DNA of 64,000 nucleotides from Aristolochia californica (lineage: Eukaryota; Streptophyta; Magnoliopsida; Piperales; Aristolochiaceae). Of this stretch, positions 1 to 11,579 are shown in pieces. The first letter of the stretch is position 1. Each line of letters begins with the position of its first letter. The translations under genes were made by a program, and so were the position numbers. Under the pieces are notes generated by a model. The model was not told the origin of the DNA. It saw only the letters and a program-made list of their open reading frames with translations, and did not search any database. Location: contig JARWKL010000003.1 of assembly GCA_029961685.1 (NCBI GenBank), positions 11,503,657 through 11,567,656 of the forward strand. The letters are read 5' to 3'.

Positions 1-381
1 ATTTTGGGAATTTGAGAAGGCTAAGTGGTTTCGGGAGGGAATTTAGAGGGGGAGCGGAGGGAGAGGAAGGGGCGTCGTTTCTTCTACAAAGTTGTGCTCA
101 GGGAGAGTCCTTGTCTCTCGAATACTAGTGGTTATCTTGCTGATTTTAGTGAAGTTCGATTGGGATTTCGATTTCGGAGTTTCCGTTTTTGAGGTTATCG
201 CTTATCGGAGTAGTTTGGCTTGATCGGAAGGTTATCGTCTGCGCGAGGTTGGGTTTGCCGAGCTATCGAGGAATCACCGTCTATTCAAGGAGGTTATTTA
301 TTTTGATTTCAGCAGCGAAGGTTCGTGATTTATTTCTTTTTGGGGCTTGAAACTCTTTATTCTGGTTATCGGGGTGTATGA
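1..381 (+). mobile_element. Ty3/gypsy LTR, 3' portion (window opens inside it)
   Basis: This block matches the 3' LTR at 34,204-34,581 almost base for base and ends ggggtgtatga, where the other LTR ends gtgtatca. It is followed by CAGTG (382-386), the same 5-bp target duplication that follows the complete element at 34,582. The same insertion event is therefore present in both duplicated copies. Whether a whole element or a solo LTR lies to the left cannot be seen. The final dinucleotide is GA rather than CA, a point change at the LTR tip. Confidence 0.9.
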
Positions 382-1188
382 CAGTGTCAAGAACATCAGA
401 TAGCGAACATCTCCTATTAAGTGTTTGAACCCGTTTTTCTAAGTGAGATATTTTCAGCTTAATTGAGTATTAATTTGGGTTGGTTGTTTAGTAGTTTGTA
501 TTTTATGTGGGATTGGATTGGTCAGATTTCTATGGCTTAGACATATCTGGATTCTCGTCTTGTTCTCTTTGATGTTGCAAGAGGTCCTTTATTTTTCGTC
601 TGGAAAAAAAAAGTTTTTTTATCTTGTTTTGATACAGATTTCTTGTTCTCTGTTTTTTGGTACAGATTTTGGAAGAGTCACATGACTTGGGAAATAGGAC
701 AGGGTATCAATGGTGGTACAGATTAGTGGTTAACTGTTAAAATTGAGAAAAATAAAACCAAATATGTCATTTCTTCTCTTTGAATAACTTCTGAATGCAG
801 AAGCAAGGGAGTGAGGTGCTTCTCAGAGGTTCATTTTACTTAGCATTTCTCAATCAAACAATACCAAAACTAAAGTCCCTTGATCTTGGAGAGATTGAAG
901 TTGAACTAGTTTGTTTGAAGAGGAAATGAAAACAAACCCATACTCCCTTATATCTAAGCCTAAACAAACCATGCAGACCTAGATGTAGAAGACTTACTTG
1001 TGGTCCACATAACAGAAACAAGAAAGAGTTTGGATTTACTCTAATACCATGTTGAAGTTAGACTTAGCGTATCCTAAATTGACATATTAAATGTAGGAGA
1101 TCTTTTCCTATCCAGTACCATTTTATTAACGGTGAAAGCGTTATTTGCATGCATTTTAAAAAAAGCTTTATTAGTATAAAAAGAAAGT
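382..1188. other. Low-copy flank with a decayed LTR-retroelement primer-site remnant
   Basis: No gene is supported here. The block is repeated at 34,582-35,425. Around 1,038-1,056 the plus strand reads gctctaataccatgttgaag-like sequence, which on the minus strand is an LTR tip (CTTCAACA) followed by a degenerate tRNA-Met primer site (TGGTATTAGAGT). This suggests a fragment of an old minus-strand LTR element. The opposite end was not found. Confidence 0.4.
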
Positions 1189-3031
1189 TTAATACAACTA
1201 ACTAGTATGCTTTGGATCATTTGTCCCCTTAATCTGTAGGACTTTTGACTTCTGACCCATTAATAACATTTTGCATCCCCTGCCTAAACAAGCATGGTAG
1301 CTCGAATGTGGAGTACATATATGGGTCTGAGAAGACTAGCACTTTTACCCATCTTCTTCATTCTTCTATCAAGAGGTGCTCTCAAGACATTAGAATGAAT
1401 GAATTTCGATTACATACGTTTGAGTTTTTGCATTTTTGTATCTATGGATAAAGATTGTTGCATAACTCTTTATTAGCTGAGTTCTGAAAGACAGTAAAAA
1501 TTAAAGTTACACCTAATTTTTCTCAACAATGCTCAACTTTTCTGCGATTCTTTGTAACGGTTTATTTTATTTTCAGGTTGGTTGTCATTGTCATGGAATT
1601 ATATGACTGTACTTCAGTATATTGATCTATGAATAATCTTTTAATAACATATTATATGCTCATCTTCTAAACTTTCTTTTATTGATTTATTTCCAAGTTC
1701 TTTGCTTTCAGATTCATCATTAATCTCATTGTAACAGTGTATCAGGTCACCAAATGACTAAACTATTATGTTTTGAAGAACAACAGTAATATTTATAAAT
1801 ATTTCTCCTATGCACCTTTCTTTGTGTTAGCTTTTATTAATTTTTATAAATTAATACAGGCAAAGTTTTATAAAACAATACAGGAATGTCAAATCAGTTT
1901 GGTGCACATAGGATTCCAGTCAGCCCAATGGATGGTCAGAGCTAGAAGACTTCTCTAAAGCGCCTTCATCATGTTGAGATGGTGAGATCTGTGAAACCAT
2001 TGTTCTAATGGTATGATAATTTCTTTCAGTAGACTTGCTGAACAGTTAGGTTGTGGAAATGGTATTGTGACTTGGTTATATCATGCTGAGATGTGTTATT
2101 TAATACAACTAACTAGTATGCTTTGGATCATTTGGCCCCTAAATCTATAGGACTTCCTACTTCTGACCCATTAATAACATTTCTCATCCCCTGCCTAAAC
2201 AAGCAAGGTAGCTTGAATGTGGAGTACATGTATGGGCATGAGAAGAGTGGCACTTTTACCCATCTTCTCCGTTCTTCTATTAAGGGGTGTTCTCAAGACA
2301 ACAGAATGACTGAATTTCTGTTACAAATATTTTAGTGAGTTTTTGAATTTTTGTATCTATGGATAAAGATTGTTGCATAACTCTTTATTAGTTGAGTTCT
2401 AAAATACAATAATAACAGTAGAGTTGGATCTCTGATTCAGCTTTACTATCGCATATGGGTATATAGTAAAAATTAATGTTACACTTTCTGCAATTCTTTG
2501 TAATGTTTTATTTTATTTTATGGTTGGTTGTCACTGTCATGGGATTATGTGACTGTACTTCAGTTCATTGATCTATGTATAATCTTTTAATAACATATTA
2601 TATGTTCAACTTCTCAACTTTTTTTTATTGATTTCTTTCTAACTTTTGTGTTTTCAGATTCACCATTAATCTCATTGTAACTATGTCTTAGATCACCACA
2701 TGGCTAAACTATTATGTTTTTAAGAACAACAGTAACATTTATGAATATTTCAGCTATGCACCTTTCTCTATGTGTTAGCTTTTATGAATTTTTATTTTGA
2801 AATCTTGTTTTCAGGCTAGTTTGATAAAGCAATACAATGATGTCAAGTCAGTTTAGTGCACGTAGGAATCCAGTCAGCCCAATGGATGCTCAGAGCTTGA
2901 AGACTTCTTTAGAGCACCTTCACCATGTTGAGAAGGTGAGATCTGTGAAACCATTGTTTTAGTGGCATGATAATTTCTTTCAGTAGTTTTGCTGAACAAT
3001 AAGGTTGTGGAAATGGTATTGTGACTTGGAT
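1189..3031 (+). repeat. Tandem duplication of a 0.9-kb unit carrying MED11 exon 1 (copy A)
   Basis: Two direct units begin at 1,189 and 2,099 with the same ttaatacaactaactagtatg start, giving a period of about 910 bp. They run in parallel through a short open stretch (1,245-1,451 and 2,123-2,335), an AT-rich intron-like part and a MED11 exon-1 copy. The open stretches encode related peptides of 60-70 residues with a shared TSDPLITF start; I do not recognise them and treat them as intronic or UTR sequence. The same tandem pair is at 35,426-37,360, so it predates the large duplication. Confidence 0.8.
1886..1981 (+). pseudogene. MED11: MED11 exon 1, decayed tandem copy
   Basis: Thirty-two codons, from ATG to a GTGAG donor, parallel the better-preserved exon at 2,837-2,935. 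Codon 20 is TAG inside the otherwise conserved stretch, so this copy cannot encode MED11. The same TAG is in the copy-B counterpart (36,194-36,289), showing that the nonsense change is older than the large duplication. No exon 2 follows before the next unit begins. Confidence 0.7.
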
Positions 3032-3595
3032 ATCTTTCTAGGATGTGGTTTTGGCCGTCAAGTCCTGAGGGATGACAATTATTTTGGTTTGTCCCACTGG
3101 GGATCCACCCCCCATCCAACCTTTCAAAAAAATTAAATAAAACATAAAAATAGTAATAACAACAAAATAAAATCCTAACATTTGAAACAAATGAAATCTT
3201 GATCCTTACATATAAAAGAATTCCCAGTGGTGGTGTAGTAGATGATTGTTATCCAAGAAGAACATTAGAAAGATCACTTGAATCCTCTAAGGTTTTCTGT
3301 TAACTAAATTCAAGTTCTCAGATTCTTTAGGTAATAAAGCTTTGTGTGAAGCCATTGAGCTATTTAAACATTTGCTTTTGAATGTAGAACCTGAGTGAAA
3401 CTTGAACACCACCCCATTAAGTGTCGATTGTGTTTTTTGAACATTTAATTCATTGTTATCATTTTTAGATGGATTTTCATGCATTCTGTTATTTAAGGAA
3501 TTATGGGAATCATCATGGTTGCAAAGAATAGTCAATCTATTGGACCTTGTTGGAGGTGTGATGGACGAGCTTGGAAATTTGACAGGTCCAAGAAT
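2837..3595 (+). pseudogene. MED11: Mediator subunit 11 (MED11) gene fragment: exons 1 and 2 only
   Basis: MED11 is a small head-module subunit of the Mediator complex that links transcription factors to RNA polymerase II in the nucleus. Exon 1 (2,837-2,935, 33 codons, phase 0, GTGAG donor) encodes a start followed by SPMDAQSLKTSLEHLHHVEK. After a 589-bp intron, exon 2 (3,525-3,595) encodes RIVNLLDLVGGVMDELGN and ends at a GTAAAT donor. The two join into the plant MED11 N-terminal helix pattern (SLxxLxxVEKRIVxxLxLxGGVMDEL). The exons for the remaining two thirds of the protein (the FVNxHCxxFM region onward) are not found downstream, where transposons begin. In this copy the exon-2 acceptor is gcaa|AGA, not gcag|AGA as in copy B, so the AG is lost. 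I call it a truncated pseudogene; an intact MED11 probably lies elsewhere. Confidence 0.75.
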
Positions 3596-3599
3596 GTAA

Positions 3600-4994
3600 A
3601 TTTGATATTGATATTTCCTTTAAAATTCCGTGTTTGATTATTGAATAAAGTTTATGCATACTATTATGCGGTGCTTATGAACAATTTTATGTTGAGTATA
3701 TAGACAATTTTATGTAGGGTATATGTACGAAGATGATGCCCAAATTTTTCTAAAATTTATGCATAATTTTATGTACAGTTTATTTGATATGTATGTTATG
3801 CAAAGTTTTAAATATATGTTGGAGCTCAAACCCGACTTGAACCCAGTGAAAATTCTTGGGCTCGAGCTCGATTAAGATTCTTGGGCTCGAGCTTGACTAC
3901 AATTTTAGGCTCAAGGTTGGTCTTAGGTTGAGCTCGAGTTCATAATATTTAAATCACGCCTAACTCGAACATATGCAGGTTCGAGCTCAGCTTAACTCGA
4001 TCCCATCCCAAGTCATCGTCCATCACCCTTCAGAGGAGAACGGGCAATGAGAAATCAGATGTGGCAAGGCATCCGTCCATGGTTGTAAATAGATATATTT
4101 ATTATTATACATGGTATGTGCTAAATATCAAGTAAATTAATCTACTTGATTAATATTGGACATAAATTATTTTGTTAGGAAAAGTATTTAAAGTAAATTT
4201 TCATTGGTGTTATAATTTAATTAAAATAAAGTAAAATTTTCGTGTATGTCTAATTTTCTTTTCCTAAGAGACCATACCCCAATTCAATCAAACCCTAACA
4301 CCATAAAATTGCTATATCTCATATGCTTTCTTATTTTAAGGGCATCTCAGTTCTCCGATTGGGTCAGTGTTTATTACTATGTACATCGAATGCTCCTAAT
4401 TTTTAAGGATGTCAATTTTTTTTAATATTTTAAATAGACTAAGAATTAATAAAAGTTCTTACTCGTAATAAGTATTCAGGTAATTTTATTTGTTTGAGAG
4501 AATGTGATGCATGTTAATATATTATGTGTAAATAGATAATTTCTTTAGTAATTTTATTATATATTAGAATGACAATGTTATTGGACTTTTATTGAATTGA
4601 TTAAAGAGGTAAATAAAGAGAATATAAAATACAATAAAATAACCGGGTGAAATAGAATGGTAAACAAAATAGTATACGTATTTGTTGCGTTTCTAGAGCC
4701 TTTACTTCTATTTGAATCCAAATAAGGGGTTGTATTGGTGCCACCCCTAAATATAATTTATACCTATTTGAACCACGTCTAACCCTAAAAGAATCAACAT
4801 ATATTATATAGTTCATTGCGTATTTTTGCTGACTCGATTTAGTTTCGTTGTTTCGTTTCGTAGCCTGAACAGAATAAGGGGAGGGGGTTCTCGTCTTCGT
4901 TGAAGTTGAAATTGAAGTTAGACATTTGAAGTTCATCTTCATCTCCTACTTCAAATTTATTTCATTCTTCTATATGAACTTCACCTACAAACTT
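3600..4994. other. AT-rich noncoding block with a CTCGAG-rich repeat
   Basis: No gene is seen. At about 3,822-4,000 there is a cluster of GAGCTCGAG / CTCGAGCTTG words in both orientations, so the stretch is partly palindromic. It is conserved at 38,175-38,350 in copy B. The rest is AT-rich intron-like sequence. Confidence 0.5.
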
Positions 4995-5877
4995 GGTGTT
5001 AGTGTGGACGAGTTTATGTGCACTGGAAAACAGTTTCCTGTGTTAGTGGCCCAACATGAGAAAAATATCAAAAACAAGAGAATTAGTACATTGTAATAAT
5101 ATACTTAGGGGGGGTTAGTGCATAATGTAAGTGCAGAGGGAAATGAAATACAATAAAAAGTACTTTCCCTAGCGAAAGTGAGAGGGAATGTAAAGTACTT
5201 GTTTGTGTTAGTGTGCACAATGGAAAATACAGTGTAAAGTACTTGTTTGTGTTTAATGTTTGCAATGGAAAGTGTAGTATAAAGTACTTGTTAGTGTTAG
5301 TGTGCACAATGGAAAGTGTGGTATAAAGTGCATTTAGATTATTTATTAAATAAAATATTTTGATATATCTGACTATCAGAAAATTAAATTAATATTAGTT
5401 AATAAATAAAGTATATTAAATATAATAATTAAACAAATGTTTACTTTTATATTATTAAAATTGTAATCAAATTTTAATTTTGTAATATCTAAATATAAAA
5501 TAATTATATAAATATCGTACTACATAGCATACTACACAAATATCGTAATAATAAAAATAAAAATAATACAAATATAACTCAATCACCTTTTTAATATAAA
5601 AAATTATCTGTTCATACAAAAGTACGACATAAAAAGTTTTTAGTGGCATTAAAACATAATAATCAATAATTTAATTTTGCTACATCTGAATTGCTAAAAC
5701 ATCTCAATAATATGATGCTCTTGCAGATTGTACTGCAGACTCCCTCTAGGTACTTGCGACTAAAATAAATTATGAAAAATAAATAAATAAATAAAAAATA
5801 ACTTAAGTGAATATAATAAATAAATAATTTTTTTTAATAACATAATATATGTTTAAACATTAAAAACCACTAATTTA

Positions 5878-5880
<3 letters not shown>

Positions 5881-5951
<71 letters not shown>
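5881..5951. repeat. (TA)n microsatellite, about 70 bp
   Basis: Near-perfect alternating TA inside the non-autonomous Harbinger element. It has no counterpart in copy B because the whole element is absent there. Confidence 0.95.
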
Positions 5952-5954
<3 letters not shown>

Positions 5955-6560
5955 CAATAACAGAATATATTTTTTATGTATTATTAATTAATAATATATT
6001 GTCACAAAATTTAAGACCATTGGTTTAATTAATTATAGCAATGGGATAATTAAACCAAAATAATTTATCAAATATTTATTTTAACAATATTTTAATTATG
6101 ACTATTAAATCACTAATTTAATATATTAATTATAAAATAAATATATTAAATAAATAAAAATAATTATTTTATTAATAAAAAATATAAATTATTATTTTTA
6201 CGGCGGTTTAATTTTTCCTAACTTAGAAAAAATTAAACTATCATCTTCCTGCACGCATTGTCTTCCTCAACGGCGGGAGACTACGGCGACGGAGGCAGTG
6301 GGCCAGCGGGCAACGGCGATGGAGGCAGTGAGCCAGCGGGCAACGGCGACGGAGGTGGCTCTCCAACGGTACGCCGAGAGGGAGAAGAGAGGGAGGCCGA
6401 GAGGCTCTACGGCAGAGGCTCAACCTCCCGTGTTTTGCGACGGAGGTCAAGAGGGAGACGAGAGGGAGGCCAAGAGAGAAGAGAAGCCAAAGGTCGCGAG
6501 AGAGCAAAAATATAGATAGAGGATCCTCCCCAATCCTCCCCGACAGCGAGATGTATTTGA

Positions 6561-6612
6561 ACGATGGTAAGTGAAATCTGAGATCAACCCCTTGGATTTC
6601 ACTTACCATCGT
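6561..6612. other. Perfect 18-bp hairpin near the right end of the Harbinger-type element
   Basis: ACGATGGTAAGTGAAATC (6,561-6,578) is followed by its exact reverse complement (6,595-6,612) with a 16-base spacer. The arms contain the TAAGTGAAAT word that also recurs near both termini of the element. It may be a subterminal transposase-binding or structural feature, or the trace of a small nested palindrome. Confidence 0.6.
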
Positions 6613-7594
6613 TTTATGCCTGAAACGGGGGAAAGCGAAATACAACTGTATTTCACTTTCCCCCATCACTTACTAGGCGCACTAACGGGTTTCGACCCAC
6701 TTTCCCCAGTGTAAGTGAAATACACTTCACTTACACTGCGCACTAATAGGCCCTTAATTAAAAAATAAATCTTAAATCCCAAATTAGGTCAAACAAACTT
6801 GATTACTACACAAATAAGTAATTTAATGTATAATTAAAAAATATTAATATACTAATTATTTAATTAGATATTATATTATTTAATGATTACAATTTATTGT
6901 GCATTAATACAATAATTATGTGAGCTAATTAATTGTGCACATGATTAATTATAAATAAATAAATAAATAAATAACATTAAAAATATAATAAACGAATGTA
7001 TTCAGTTATTATTTTATTAATAACATATGACATACTTTAACCTAAAAAAGAATGATTAAACAGGAAAAAGTTGATCAAATCATAACTTTAACACACTATA
7101 TATTTTTACGTATTATTAATTAATAATATGTTTTCGTAAAATTTAAAACCATTGATTTTATTAATTAAAAATTAGGTTAATTAAACCAAAATAATTGATC
7201 AAATGCTTGATTTAACGATATTTTAATTACCACTATTAAATCACTAATATAATATAGTAATAAATAAATAAATATTTTATTAATTACACAAGATGGACTT
7301 TTTACATGGTATTAATTAATAATATATTTCTACAAAATTTAAAATAATTAATTGATCAAATGCATATTGTAACTATATTTTATATACCAGACTTAAATAT
7401 CTAGTTTAACATAGTAATAAAATTTAATAAAAATAATAAATAAATAAATATTCAATTTTATTAATAACCTAAGAAAAATTATTCTAATAAAGATTTTGTG
7501 CCTTTAAAATTAAAATCATCAAGTTACAAATTTAGTACATAAGAATGGCACATGTTCAAAAGCAATAAGATACAACCATCATTTATCATTCCAC

Positions 7595-8996
7595 ATGCAA
7601 GTCGCTATGTCATCTCAAAATTTTGTGGCTCTTGTGGATTCTGATGCACGCTGCATCCGAAAGCTTGTTGATTGGCTATTCTCTTCCATAAGACCATCGC
7701 TATCATCGTTGTCTACCTCATCCATTCCACTTAATTGGACCCATCACCTCCTCCACCGAGCTCGTCACCTGAATCAACATCTTCCAATTCAAATATGTCA
7801 TTATAATCATCTCCACGTATATAATTGTGCAATATGCAACAAGCAATTACTATTTTTATCTGTATCTTAAAAGAAATGGATGAGCCCCTTTCAACATTTG
7901 AAATCGAGCTTTTAAAGCACCAAAAGTTCGCTCAATAGTATTCCGCAAACATGAGTGCCTTCGGTTGAATAATTTTTTTTTCATTTCTAAGAATATTATC
8001 TCCAAATTCCTACAGATGATGCCAAGTTCCTCGATATGGAGCCTAAAATCCTGGAAGATTTACATAACCAACATCAACTAGATAATATTTAACTACAATA
8101 GAAAATTATATCCTACATAAAATAATTGAAGATAAAATAGATAAAAAATTATTGCATAAAAATATATTATTTACCTTCAAGTAGAAATAGTCTATCTCGG
8201 TGAGTCAATGTGTCCTTCAGTACATGGGAATTAGCTGCTGATCTCTCCCATCCAACAAGTACATGAGTGAATTGCATGTCAAATGTACATGCTGCCATCA
8301 CATTTTGTGAGAGATAGGTCTTTCTGTTCCAAAAACTTTGTTGTTCTTCAAGTGGGATGTTCACTTTAATATGAGTTCCATCAATAGCCCCAATACAATC
8401 CTAATTATACCATTTCAATTAATATTGACAACTTTATATATTGATCTAAAATTGTTTAGTTAGAAGGCAAGTAATGTTACCTTGAAGTATGGATAAAACG
8501 TTGAACTGTTTAAAATCTTCAAGTGTGTTCGTTCCAAAGGCCGTTTGATGTAATCAGAGTGAAGTTTGAGAATAACATCCAACCCCTTATTGAAATACCT
8601 ACTTATGGTCCAGTTCGATCTATCAAAAATCTCTGTTGTGACACTATAGGATTGTTGTTGACCAATAGTTAGGAGGAAATAGGTAAATTTTTCTTCTACT
8701 AAGATGGTCTTTGTGGTTGATAAAAACCGTCTACTGTTAAATATCTTTGCCAATTTGCGAAATATAATTTGATTCATCCTGTAAACTTTTCAAAATTTAA
8801 CAGGTGATTTGTTTGCATTTTGCAAATACAACATACCATTAATCCCACAAGAACGTGGTACACATCTATTGCAATAGCAGAGATAGTATCTTCCTATGAC
8901 AACAAGAATACATGTGAACCCAACAATAGTTGCAACATTTTCTTCGTCTATCATAATATCCATGAAAATCTGCAAATTCAATCGCCTAAATGTCAT
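7595..8996 (-). pseudogene. PIF/Harbinger DDE transposase (ORF2), broken, copy A
   Basis: This would be the HARBI1-like nuclease that cuts and joins the element ends. Reading the minus strand, the N-terminal helical region (8,996-8,460) contains a FLLTIGQQQSYSVTTEIF and ISRYFNKGLDVIL pattern. A short intron (donor after the YFK codon, acceptor aattag near 8,400) leads to CIGAIDGTHI with the first catalytic Asp. Then come SQNVMAACTFDMQFTHVLVGW, a second intron near 8,166, YYLVDVGY (second Asp) and NTIERTFGALKARFQML (Glu). The DDE triad is therefore still visible. Stops and at least one frameshift lie between the second Asp and the Glu, so it is not functional. It lies downstream of ORF1 in the same direction, the usual Harbinger pairing. 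Copy B's version is at 40,430-41,809. Confidence 0.85.
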
Positions 8997-9404
8997 GTTT
9001 CTTCCTAAAAGTCATAAACACAAATAAATATCAATCTTCAATCATAACCTATTTTCAATCACACCTCTACACAACCATATTCATCCACATTCCCACATAT
9101 TCATACCATCGCTCACACATCCTACCTTCAATCACAACCCTACATCACCATATCTGTTTAATTTACCACATCCATACTCATCTACCATATTCATCCACAT
9201 AATATATTAACACAACAATCATATATAATAAAAATATTAACCATACTGATAAGTCTTGCAACATCATAATTCAAACATCATCATTAATACATAACAATTT
9301 TCCCAAAGAAGATAGTGTACTTATAAAGCATTACAAAAAATTTCTTGCACAATATTTAAGCCACCCAACCCGCTCTTCCACTATCATCTACGTAAACATG
9401 ACCT

Positions 9405-10279
9405 TCTTACTTGGCATATCCAACCATTCAGGAGCGCAATACTTCACGTCGTCCGACAGGTCCGGGATTTCCTTGAGGGTTTTGACCCAATCTCTTTCAA
9501 CATCGCCGTCTTTAGGCTTGATAACATCCTTCAATGCCTGAGCGATTTCCTTAACTACATCAATATATCTACCAGTGTCATCAGTGACAATTTGCTTTTC
9601 TTTCTATAACGACTTGAAGATGACAGGTTACTTCTTTGAGATTGCTCAATAGTTGACTCATTTCCGCTAATGAATGGCGATGGAGTTTCCCTAACTACAT
9701 CGACATCTTCGAGCTCGTCCATCGGGATATGATCAGACTCACAGAGGAGTTCATTGCCCAGATCTACAGGAGTTATACTTGCTATCCCCATGGTTATTGA
9801 GTTTCCCACTACCAAAGCCAATTTGTCATAAAGGGGGCAGCCTTCACGTCTATACTTTTCTTCATCTCTATGCTCCCTATAAGAATAAAACATCTTTTAG
9901 ACATCTAGGAATAGAGTTCTAGTAATGCAAAAAACATAAAAAATGTTTTACAGTACATCATGATTTACTAGCCCTTATGTAGTCTTGCCATACAAAATGA
10001 CATGTAATAACTCGTTGTTTGGTTGCATCCCAAACAAAACCACTTGTGTTGAAACACCTCATTACCGTTTGGTATGTTTTCTTCCATGATCTTGTTCAAT
10101 TCTTGAACTAACTGTGTCTTCGTTGAATTTATTGACACAATCCATATATACTTCATGCTTCCAAACCCCATTGTGTTCCCTATATTCACCTGCTCGACCA
10201 AGAGATCGAGCAGTTTGTTGTCTTCTTCGAAGGTCCAAATGTCATATGATCGAACAGTTGGTTGTCTTCTTACAACCAC
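9405..10279 (-). pseudogene. Harbinger ORF1, MYB/trihelix-like DNA-binding protein, broken, copy A
   Basis: Harbinger elements encode a second, MYB/SANT-like protein that works with the transposase in nuclear import and end binding. The first exon (10,279-9,968) starts MVVRRQPTV and contains WTFEEDNKLLDLLVEQV, a MYB-like helix start, then ELNKIMEENIPNG and the QHKW pattern of plant Myb_DNA-bind_3 proteins. A second part (9,893-9,555, reading on to about 9,405) holds the linker, a Ser-rich stretch and a C-terminal IAQALKDVIKP-like segment ending near PEWLDMPSKK. The frame is broken between the parts and near 9,600. H2 carries relatives of this ORF at 17,607-18,620 and 59,509-60,440. Confidence 0.75.
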
Positions 10280-10674
10280 TTATAATCTAAATCCAAGATG
10301 GTCTTCATGGAAAAAACTTTATCTGAAAACCATTACCCGTCACGGGAACACAAACCACAAAAAATAAAATACCATGTGGTGGATATTTATAACACTTGAA
10401 TCTCCTCACCACATGGCAAAATCATTCCATAGCACTTCAAAAATTTTCAACAACATTCTAAAAAATTTTAAAATTAATCAAACTATTTCCATTGCAGATG
10501 CACTAAACAATGCAAAAACACATACATCAAGTCCAAATTCACTGAACACCCCTAGTAAATCCCCATATGACTTTGTTGTCACTACGAATTGTACCTCATT
10601 AGTGATGGGGGTCGGGTTTCGTTGGCTAATGGAAGCCCATGTAGGCAGCTCAACCTTGTTTGAACTGGACTAAA

Positions 10675-11060
10675 CACCCCAAACTCTAAACCCTAACCAA
10701 GAACCCTAAAAAAATTAAAAAGAACCCTAGACCGTAAAGCCTAGAGCTTAAAACCCCTAAAATCCCCAAACCCTAAACCCTATAACCCCAAAAACCAAAA
10801 ATTTGAAAAAACTCCTAAACCCTAATTCCATAACCTACCCCATAAGCCCTAGACCATAGATCTTAAAAACCCTAAAAGCCCCAAACCCTAAACCCTAAAT
10901 CCTTGCACCCCAAAAATAGAAAACCCTAATTTTTAAAAAAAAACTCTAAATCCTAAAAATAAACCATAACCCTACAAATACCCTAAACCCAAAACCCTTA
11001 AATACCAAGCACCAAACCCCAAAATACACTAAAACCTAACCCTAAATCCCACAATTATGC
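10675..11060. repeat. Degenerate telomere-like (AAACCCT)n tract in H1 leader, copy A
   Basis: Many AAACCCTAA, AACCCTAAA and CCCTAAACC words are interspersed with A-rich spacers for nearly 400 bp between ORF1's 5' side and the GA-rich leader. The plus strand carries the CCCTAAA (C-rich) strand. Equivalent tracts lie at 19,020-19,440, 43,455-43,870 and 60,860-61,160, always in the same place in the Harbinger elements, so they belong to the transposon rather than to a chromosome-end remnant. Confidence 0.85.
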
Positions 11061-11392
11061 AACACTCAATACAAATTATGCACAAAAATTAAAATTAAAT
11101 CAAATACAACACTAAATTAATAAAAAAAATTACGGTTTAGGCTTACCTTCTGAAATTAGGGGAAAACAAAAGTTGAAGGGTGAAATCGAAGCCAAATCAA
11201 AGTAGAATAGAAGAAATCAACGCCAAAATGTCAAAAATTGAAGAAAATCGAAATCGAAATGGGGGAAATCGAACAAAATCAGGAGGTATTTTGGGGGACA
11301 AGAGAGTAGCGACAGGGAGAAGGGAGTGGGAGGCCGAGAGGGAGAAGAAATATAGATCGAGAAGGAGAAGTGAGCGAGAGGCAGAGAGGGAG

Positions 11393-11395
<3 letters not shown>

Positions 11396-11446
<51 letters not shown>

Positions 11447-11574
11447 CATTTGTGAAATCGAACAAAATCGGGAGGTATTTTGGGGGAAAAGAGAGTAGCG
11501 ACAGGGAGAAGGGGGTGGGAGGCTGAGAGGGAGAAAAAAGGGATAAGAGAGAGGGAGAGAGAGAGAGAGAGAGA
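11396..11574. repeat. (AG)n microsatellites in the purine-rich H1 leader
   Basis: AG/GA runs at 11,396-11,443 and 11,546-11,573 lie within a direct repeat of the sequence gaacaaaatcgggaggtattttgg. On the minus strand this is a CT-rich stretch upstream of the MYB-like ORF, consistent with a promoter or leader. The caulimovirid begins right after the second run. Confidence 0.85.
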
Positions 11575-11579
11575 ATTGC

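Larger units (their letters stand above)
5108..6753. mobile_element. Non-autonomous PIF/Harbinger-type element, 1,646 bp, TSD TTA
   Basis: It is flanked by TTA (5,105-5,107 and 6,754-6,756). The uninterrupted site tacttaatta is present in copy B (about 39,551) and again at about 57,380. Terminal inverted repeats start GGGGGGGTTAGTGC on the left and GGGCCTATTAGTGC on the right (reverse complement), with further matching TGTAAGTG words inside. A 3-bp TTA duplication and G-rich ends are typical of PIF/Harbinger and Tourist elements. Inside are three 45-bp direct repeats (5,199-5,330), a (TA)n tract, a GC-rich 30-bp minisatellite (6,291-6,360) and a purine-rich block like the leaders of H1 and H2. 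No transposase is present. It inserted only in copy A, within a member of its own superfamily. Confidence 0.9.
4995..11575 (-). mobile_element. PIF/Harbinger element H1, copy A, left part (right end deleted)
   Basis: Both genes read on the minus strand: ORF2 transposase (7,595-8,996) and ORF1 MYB-like (9,405-10,279). They are followed by telomere-like repeats and a GA-rich leader. The left end is taken at GGTGTTAGTG (4,995), matching in inverted orientation the right end CACTAACGACG that survives in copy B (57,109). The element is interrupted by a 1.65-kb related element (5,108-6,753) and, at 11,575, by an endogenous caulimovirid. Its right terminus is lost in this copy through a deletion. 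The exact tip and TSD are uncertain because the ends are decayed. Confidence 0.75.

Noticed and set aside
1245..2335. Protein-coding exons for the TSDPLITF peptides
   Set aside because: They recur in the tandem units, but I recognise no family and see no convincing splice sites; copies diverge without evident frame preservation at their ends.
6241..6669. 142-codon minus-strand frame and overlapping plus-strand frames in the MITE-like element
   Set aside because: They arise from a GC-rich minisatellite and the purine-rich leader; low complexity and overlapping in three frames.
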